Below, piece by piece: positions 46,004-51,928 of a stretch of DNA of 51,928 bases. The position numbers were made by a program, and so were the translations under genes. Where the stretch lies: NCBI GenBank assembly GCA_018398765.1, contig JAHBMJ010004910.1, positions 23,828 through 75,755 of the forward strand. The letters are read 5' to 3'. This DNA comes from Chromera velia (lineage: Eukaryota; Sar; Chromeraceae). The notes beneath the pieces are model-generated. The model saw only the letters and a program-made list of their open reading frames with translations, was not told where the DNA came from and made no database searches. Each line of letters opens with the position of its first letter. Position 1 is the first letter of the stretch.

Positions 46004-47344
46004 TCCTTCTTTCTGTCTTTCTTTTTCTCTGTTGTGTTCATGAAGAAAAGGAGGCAAAGAAACCATACAGTCGGTCGGTCGGTCGGTCTGTCGATCCTTT
46101 CTTCACTCTCTCATTCACTCAGTCAGTCATTCTCTGTCTCTCTCTCTTTCCGTTCTCTCGATTTCTTTCTGCAGGAGGCGAAACTCATCTCACATTGCAG
46201 GGGGGCACCGACGTCTCCTTCTCCCCTTCCGTCAACTACCTTGCCGAGGCGCTGTTCCCGAGGCTCAGACAGATGGGGGCGTCGGTGGACATGCAGGTGG
46301 TCAAACGGGGCCTTTTCCCGAAGGGCGGAGGGAAGGTGAAACTGCAGGTCCGTAGGCGAGTTGAAGGAAGACACAGAATTCGCCTTCCGAAGACTGATCA
46401 TCTCTTTTGTTTCTTTGCGAAATGGCAAACATCTGGTGATTATTGCACGCAGAAGGCCAGTCTGCCAATCCATCTGCAGGGGGTTGATGGATGGTTAATT
46501 GTGTCTATGCATCACGCACATGAATCGTCGGCGCGTCAATGCACGTGCTTGCTCGCAGGTCCAGCCCTTGAAGGAACCGCTGCGGCCGATCGAGTTGAAT
46601 GGGGCCTTTGAGGGGATCGACGCTTCGTCGGGCAGACTGAGGGGGGGGCCTTCTGCACTCACTGAGGTCTCTGTGAGGGTCTTTGGGGCTGGGAACTCCG
46701 ATGTCGTTGCAGAGGCCGAGAGTGCCAAGCATAGTGCCATTGAGCGGTGTGGTGAGAAGCTGCAGAGAGGCGAGTGGGTTCTTGGAGAGGGGGTGGGGGA
46801 TTGGGGATCTGTGAAGTTGAGCGGTCAGGTCGACCGTCTTATTCCAGGGCAGTCAGTGCAGAAGGGGGTGACGGGAACAGGTGTGGACATTACGGTCAAA
46901 CGGGCAGACGGGTCCGTTTATCATTCTTGTATTCCAACGGATAGAAAGGAGCGTGTTGGAGATACAGTGCTGAAAGCGGCGGATGCACTGGACGAATGTC
47001 TCGGAGGGAGCAACGGTAGGTGTCCTACAGGCACCGGGGGATATGCGACCGTCGATGAACACCTACAGGACCAGCTCATTCTTCCCATGGCGCTTGCAAA
47101 TGGAAGGTCCCGCATGCTCTCTGGTCCCCCGACTCTCCACACTCAAACCGCCATCCACATTGCATCTCTCTTTACGTCGGCAAAGTTCACAATTCGGGCC
47201 ATCGGCGCCGAGGCTGAGTACCAAGATCTGAGCTGCCGGGGACTTCACGTGATTGAATGTGATGGCATCGGTTTTTCCACCTCATCAGAGAATCCAGGAG
47301 GCATCGCTGCAAGTGCCACCTCAAGCGCTTCCGGCGTCTCTTAA
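43679..47344 (+). CDS. RTCA: RNA 3'-terminal phosphate cyclase, six exons
   Basis: Exons 43679-43745, 44219-44308, 45025-45100, 45655-45785, 46175-46347 and 46559-47344 give 1,323 nt (440 residues) with phases matching throughout. The enzyme uses ATP to turn an RNA 3'-phosphate into a 2',3'-cyclic phosphate through an adenylated histidine. Family motifs appear in order: DVDGSLLEGGG, then NIRAKRKNPG, LAAQHLASLQLVADVCGA, DPGTAGSISLMIQASLP, GGTDVSFSP, KRGLFPKGGG. Near residue 347 is EHLQDQLILPMALA, whose His corresponds to the catalytic His of E. coli RtcA. This marks it as a true cyclase, not the inactive Rcl1 ribosome-biogenesis paralogue. A Gly-rich insertion (GSNGRCPTGTGG) precedes that motif. 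The length exceeds the bacterial enzyme (~340). Intron 4 appears to start with GC (see findings). Introns 2-4 contain tandem repeats. Confidence 0.9.
44461..44560. repeat. Tandem repeat, 40-41-bp unit, 2.5 copies, RTCA intron 2
   Basis: Unit gttcgtgtcacgtagagtcc followed by agatagatgtgttttgggtt; copies start at 44461, 44502 and 44542, the last truncated after cacgtagagtt. Confidence 0.9.
45448..45560. repeat. (GATT)n then (GAGT)n microsatellite, RTCA intron 3
   Basis: Tetranucleotide runs gattgattgatt grading into gagtgagtgagt. (GCAT)n runs lie earlier in the same intron at 45231-45246. Confidence 0.95.
45797..46100. repeat. Composite repeat in RTCA intron 4
   Basis: Two copies of a block catgaagaaaa-gaggagg-gaaagaaacatatagtc, at 45870-45905 and 46040-46075, are each followed by (ggtc)n and (tgtc)n runs; (tttc)n lies between them. 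The same block recurs on the opposite strand at 48290-48640. Confidence 0.85.
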
Positions 47345-48235
47345 CTTCAATCTGAGCAAACGAGAATTTAGTGGTCATTCTAACTTTGCAACATAGTACA
47401 TGATCACGGCTACACGTGGCTTGAATTCATTTGGAATGAGTGGCTGTTTTGAAGACTGGTTATCATTATCATTGGCATTAATGTTCCGCCGTACACTTCC
47501 AGGTTTTTCCCTCGCTCCAGTGCCAGAGGTCGGCTTGCACCTAGGCTTGCACCGGATTGAGCTTATTCCTAGGACCTAGGCTTATTCAAAGCTAAGTTCA
47601 AACGTTGTTTTTTAGTTTTTTCATGCAAAAGTTGTTCACACTTAATTCAGGTTTATCAATCGAAGTTATTCGTTATAGCAGATAGTTATCTCTAGAGATA
47701 TTTGGACATTTTCAAGTTTAGTAGCAATTCCCATAGTAGCGTGGCCTTCTAGGTTGCAGCCTGGTTGTCCCTAGGGTTGTCCTGAATCAAATTTAATGAA
47801 TTACATATCCACGCGGGTAACGTACGACGCTCTGGTTTGAGCTTTAGCATATGCTAGAGTCTACTAGCTAGAGTCTTGAGCACATACCTCTGATCTGACT
47901 TTTCCTCCCACTGTCACACGGCACTGTGTTTCTTTAAATTTATAAGTCAATTGTTTACCAGATTGTTTAAGAAGATGCCCACTTTTATATACAGAAAAAC
48001 AATTAAAGAACGTCATAATTTTGGGTCTTACACTTAAATAATTGAAACGCCACAAATTATAATAAAATCACGAGTAAAATCAATCAATCAATCAATGTTT
48101 ATAACCCAGACTTGCATTACCCAGTGTTTTACTCATATTTTAAAAAGAAGTTTGTTTAATGATATTTTATAGAATTAACAGTTTGTGCGTGTTTGTAAGG
48201 TAGTTCATCTAAGTCCAGGGAAGGAGAGTATATAG
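47345..48235. other. AT-rich intergenic DNA downstream of RTCA
   Basis: No supported frame. Short direct repeats occur near 47530-47590 (cctaggcttgcacc / cctaggcttattc), and (caat)n at 48080-48095. Confidence 0.4.
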
Positions 48236-48239
48236 GCGG

Positions 48240-48374
48240 GAAACGACAGACAGACAGACAGAATAGGTAGCAGACAGACAGGCAGACTATATAGTTTCTT
48301 TCCCTCCTCTTCTTCATGCATGACAGACAGACAGACTATATGTTTCTTCTTCTTCTCCCTCCTTTTCTTCATGA

Positions 48375-48408
<34 letters not shown>

Positions 48409-48930
48409 TATATGGTTTCTTTCCCTCCTCTTCTTCATGACTGACGGACGGACAGACCATATGTTTCTTCTTCTTCTCCCTCCTTTTCTTCATGAACACA
48501 ACAGACAAAAAGAAAGAAAGAACAGAGACAAAAGAACAGCACCAACGGACGGACAGACAGACAGACAGACAGTCAGGCAGACTATATAGTTTCTTTCCCT
48601 CCTCTTCTTCATGACAGACAGACTATATGTTTCTTCTTCTTCTCCCTCCCTTTCGAAAGAAAAAAAAAGAGAGCAGGGAGGAAGTAAGGAAGGGGGGAAA
48701 GAAGAAGAGAACGAAAAACAAAGGAAACGGAGTAAGAAATGAAGAACGGAAGGAATGAAGGAAAGACCGAAGGAAGGAAGGAAGGAAGTGAGGAAGGGAG
48801 GAAGGAAGGAGGGAAGGGAGGAAGAAAGGAGGGAAGGAAGGAAGGAAGGACAGAAGGAACTAAGGAAGGAAACACAGAAGGAAGGGAGGGAGGGAGGAAG
48901 AAAGGAACAAAACGAAGAACGAACTTGGGT
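48240..48930. repeat. Satellite-like block of cagacaga runs, a conserved spacer, and (GGAA)n
   Basis: At 48240-48640, (gaca)n runs alternate with a conserved spacer, actatatg-tttcttcttcttctccctcctt-ttcttcatga, present in about five copies of alternating length. From 48655 to 48930 follows a purine tract of gaaggaag/gggaggaag units. Minus-strand frames here (MKKRREKKKKHIV-like blocks, then Pro/Ser/Phe repeats) are translations of the repeat. Confidence 0.9.
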
Positions 48931-49605
48931 GCAAGATGAGATCGACGGCTGGGCATTGCCGAAGAATGTTTCAGCATGAATGACAGGTTTTGCCGGCGGA
49001 GTGTCTCTAAATAGTTTCACGTTTCATTTCGGTTATTCTTTTGAGAAGCACACCTTGCACATATGAATAGTTGATGTGTCCTATCCCTTCTTCTTTCCAT
49101 GTTTCCACGCGGCCTTTTCCATTTGCGCATGCATCCTGCGATAGACAGAAAGCCCCCCATGAATTTTCGGAGAGGGCAGACAGAAAAAGGTGTTTGCATT
49201 TTTAAGAGTCAAAGAAATACAGGGAAAAGTATCGGTCCTGCTCTCTGCAGAACGCGCAGACCGGCCTCCACTCCCACACACCCGCAATGATGAACGAAGA
49301 GAACCTACCCTACGCATAAAGACGCAGGGGAAAGAATGGCGGAAGGGCAGTCTCAGGAAGGCAGTGACACCCAAGGAAGCACGGGGCCACGAGACGGGAA
49401 AAGGCCTTTCAATCTGGAATGGGAATCGGGGGAGGGAGGTTTGCTTCAACACCTGCCGGACAATAGAGAAGAGAGTGTATGGTATGCATGAGTGACCAGT
49501 CTCCTTCGCATTGATGTGACGGAAAAGAGAACAAGCATCATCTCGTCGTTATCGCACAAACCGAAATGAGAGAGGCAACCGGAAGAAAGCCTTCATGTAT
49601 GTATG
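48931..49605. other. Intergenic DNA downstream of the OMP decarboxylase gene
   Basis: No gene is supported; a 123-codon minus frame (49081-49452) and a 101-codon plus frame (49190-49495) overlap each other and have no recognisable features. The 3' UTR of the OMP decarboxylase gene should lie at the right end. Confidence 0.4.
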
Positions 49606-50415
49606 TTAGGCAGCCCCGGTCTTTGCCTTTCGGGCTTCATTGATCTGTGCCCTTAGCGCCTCGGCCGCCTGTCGGGGCGACTCACTTTGGGATATCCCCC
49701 TCGATACAGGCAGAATCATGCCCATGCCGTCTGCCCTCAGTCCCTTCTCGAGTGCCCCCCTAAGGTCACCCCCCTGTGCCCCCACACCTGGAGCAAGAAT
49801 CCAGACACGGGGATGACTCGCACGGACCTTTTCAAGTGCATCTGTGTCTGTTGCCCCCACTACCAACCCTACATTTTCCCCGAGGCCGACGCACATGTCT
49901 GCCACGCACAGGTAGAGAGGTTTCGGTGTATCTCCTTCAGACTGTACGACTTGCAGCGTTTGCAGATCCCCACTGCCAGGATTGGATGATTTGCAGACCA
50001 CAAATACGCCCCTGTCTTCTCGAACGAAGGGCGCGATAGAGTCTCGACCCATGTACGGACTCAAAGTAATTCCGTGGGCCTTCAGATGCTCGTAAGCAGA
50101 CACTGCATACGCTGTGGCGGTCGAGCCGATGTCTCCCCTCTTGCAGTCGAGGAGGACAGGAATGTCCTTGGGTATGTGGTCGATCACGGCTTTGAGTGCG
50201 ACAAAGCCCGCGTCTCCAAAGACTTCAAAAAAGGCAGCGTTGGGTTTGTAACAACATGCAACATGGGATGTTTCATCGATCAGACGCAGGCAAAAGTTTT
50301 TTGCATGCTCCGCGTCATTCTTTGCCAGCTCTTTGCCATGGGGGTCCAGTCCCACGCACAGAAGAGAGTCGCAGCTTTGAATGCGACCGACAAGCAGATC
50401 GAAAAATGAGGGCAT
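49606..50415 (-). CDS. Orotidine 5'-phosphate decarboxylase (type 2 PyrF-like)
   Basis: Intronless, 269 residues from the ATG at 50415 (MPSFFDLLVGRI). The frame is open 30 codons further up, but the usual family start is at this Met. It converts OMP to UMP, the last step of de novo pyrimidine synthesis. Visible motifs: LLCVGLDPHGKEL at the N-terminus; VLLDCKRGDIGSTATAYA, with the catalytic Asp-x-Lys-x-x-Asp set; SPYMGRDSI; and LAPGVGAQGGDLRGAL with PVSRGI for phosphate binding. This pattern is of the mycobacterial-type PyrF subfamily (type 2), not the fungal/animal type. No orotate phosphoribosyltransferase domain is fused, so that activity must be elsewhere. There is no obvious targeting peptide. 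Confidence 0.9.
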   Translation of the reverse strand: MPSFFDLLVGRIQSCDSLLCVGLDPHGKELAKNDAEHAKNFCLRLIDETSHVACCYKPNAAFFEVFGDAGFVALKAVIDHIPKDIPVLLDCKRGDIGSTATAYAVSAYEHLKAHGITLSPYMGRDSIAPFVREDRGVFVVCKSSNPGSGDLQTLQVVQSEGDTPKPLYLCVADMCVGLGENVGLVVGATDTDALEKVRASHPRVWILAPGVGAQGGDLRGALEKGLRADGMGMILPVSRGISQSESPRQAAEALRAQINEARKAKTGAA

Positions 50416-51190
50416 GGAGCCAACTGGCAGATAGGGAAGGCTGCAATGACGAAGATGGACGAACCAGAGATGAAAAGAGCTGGCGAGAGCGGTGGTAAAA
50501 GTCACACTTCTAGAAAGCCCCTTCGACCGTGGTGATATTTGTGTACAAAAACGGACACGAACAGGCAGACTGAGGAGAGGCCAGGAACACTGAGGAATCT
50601 TTCTTCGGATATAGAGACGAAGTCAAAGACTGAGGGCTGAATGAACGTACACCTTCTTACATGGGTGTCGGCTGTGTACGACCTATGTATATACGTGGAT
50701 CGAGAGAGGTTGCGAGAATCCAGCAATCATCTGGCTCCAGGAGAGAGACGGCAAGTATCGGCAAGTTATTACCTGTTAAACTCAAGAAATCTCAAGAAGG
50801 ACGATTCGTGATGATTCGTGCGTAGACGGAGATTACGAAATCTGCGCCGCGCGGTTGCATGACTGACCTTCGCGTCCAACCGAATCAGTCCATTACCCAT
50901 TGTATGCATGCCTGAGATGAGTGCAGAAACTTGTCTGACAGAAAAATGTATTTCAGCAAGGTATATTAATATGTAAGCTCAGTGCAAGTTGAGAGATGCA
51001 GTCCAAAGCACTCTCCATACATGTGTAGGCAAAGACCCCCTCTGGACGGTTGAAAAGCTGTCAAGACAAGTTCGTATATATATATATATATATATATATA
51101 TACCATATCCATTTTACGTAAATCCATTCAGCAGAGAACCAACCTCCAACCTTCGTTTGATCTGCTGCTTGGTGAAATCCTGTCATTGCA
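50416..51190. other. Intergenic DNA with a (TA)n run
   Basis: Upstream region of the OMP decarboxylase gene. A (TA)n microsatellite lies at 51075-51101. No gene is supported. Confidence 0.4.
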
Positions 51191-51540
51191 GTTCTGCAGC
51201 AACCCCGGGTCCGCTGCAAGCAGGCTGTATGGTCATTTGAAGTGCTCGAAGGTTTGCAGAGATGAATTCCAACGCCCGGCAAGAATGTTTCGCAAAGCAG
51301 GTCAGTCATTGTGTCAGTGGATTAAACGACAGCGTCCAACTAGCATTCGATCGATCAGTCAGCCATCCTTCTTTTAACGAGTGCCCTGTGGTCCTTCGCA
51401 CACAGATATCATGCCTCTTCACATTCCTCGGCCTTCATCATTTTTGCCCCGTTGCATGCTCATGATGGACATCCAACTTCTACGTTCAACTGTCAAAAGA
51501 AGCCTCCCTTCTTTCTTGTTATTTTTCTTCATCTGTGCAG

Positions 51541-51847
51541 CGTCGCTTTGTCGTTCCCGCTCTCGCCATCATGTGTGTTCAATGCAACGTTCTCACGATC
51601 GTCTGTCTCTACTTCGGCTTGCTGAATCCCTGGGGGGGGTTCTTGACCTGTTCGTGCTGGTCCACCATGCTCTTCGTGGCCTTCGTTCCCATCGCGTTCG
51701 ACTCCTCGACTGACTCCAAAAGGCTCAAGAGAGAAGAATGGTGGGCGTGCTTTTGGGTGATGGGGGCTATCGTCATGTTCCATCTTGGCCTCGCCAACGT
51801 GAAGACGGTGAACAGGGACACGGACCTGATGACCATTGGAGCCTCCA
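51541..51847 (+). CDS. Exon of a polytopic membrane protein running off the right edge
   Basis: After an atctgtgcag acceptor (ends 51540), a 307-nt open exon ends at a GTCAGT donor at 51848, the same donor form used in the kinase gene. It encodes three hydrophobic stretches: VPALAIMCVQCNVLTIVCL, STMLFVAFVPIAFD and WWACFWVMGAIVMFHLGLA. A charged loop (SSTDSKRLKREE) separates the last two. This looks like part of a multi-pass transporter or channel, but I do not recognise the family. A possible upstream exon lies at about 51191-51249 (between a cattgcag acceptor and a gtttgc donor). The rest lies beyond the window. Confidence 0.5.
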
Positions 51848-51928
51848 GTCAGTCTCTTGCAAATAGCGCATGCGAGATTGTTCGGCTCTATGGAATGTGT
51901 GCGTGCCTATGTGCACGTGTGTGTGTGT

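Noticed and set aside
48490..49020. 176-codon minus-strand frame rich in Ser, Pro and Phe
   Set aside because: Complement of the (GGAA)n tract; composition follows the repeat.
43679..50415. Bacterial contamination suggested by RtcA and PyrF homologues
   Set aside because: RTCA is interrupted by five introns and both genes lie in the same repeat-rich eukaryotic DNA, so they are resident nuclear genes.

Overview
This is a stretch of nuclear DNA from an intron-rich unicellular eukaryote, not a bacterium. Genes are split by GT-AG introns whose 3' splice sites often read tgcatgcag or ctgcag. Intergenic DNA and introns are full of microsatellites, minisatellites and transposable elements. The gene style (large alveolate-type proteins, long repeat-filled introns, about mid-range GC) suggests a photosynthetic alveolate such as the chromerid Chromera velia. 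That placement is inference; no taxonomic marker is in the window.

Layout. 1-5.5 kb: the last exon of a gene entering from the left, then AT-rich DNA and a poorly resolved set of candidate exons. 5.8-6.4 kb: a cluster of GTAACC motifs. 6.5-9.2 kb: a minus-strand gene of unknown function with six exons; its last three introns each carry the same boundary module followed by the same ~35-bp minisatellite. 10.75-16.14 kb: a LINE retrotransposon (endonuclease plus reverse transcriptase, two in-frame stops) between ~250-bp direct repeats. 17.3-22.5 kb: a minus-strand six-exon gene for a ~1,260-residue protein with a C-terminal protein-kinase domain. 22.5-30 kb: gene-poor repeats, including a 68-bp minisatellite and a ~465-bp foldback element. 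30.6-32.9 kb: a compact LTR retrotransposon with only a Gag-like ORF and an intact 5-bp target duplication. 34.0-41.0 kb: a seven-exon plus-strand gene, TPR-MYND-degenerate SET-TPR-ankyrin (SMYD4-like architecture). 42.2-47.3 kb: a divergent pair, a carboxymuconolactone decarboxylase-like gene (minus) and RNA 3'-terminal phosphate cyclase (plus, six exons, one apparent GC-AG intron). 49.6-50.4 kb: intronless orotidine 5'-phosphate decarboxylase. 51.5 kb to the end: an exon of a membrane protein leaving the window.

The genes do not form a pathway; this is ordinary eukaryotic gene order. The best leads are: the three introns sharing one module; the Gag-only LTR element; the eroded SET domain inside a very long MYND protein; and repeated single-base frameshifts or single stop codons inside otherwise coherent exons. 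Exon boundaries were worked out by hand from splice consensus and reading-phase agreement. No RNA or homology search was available.
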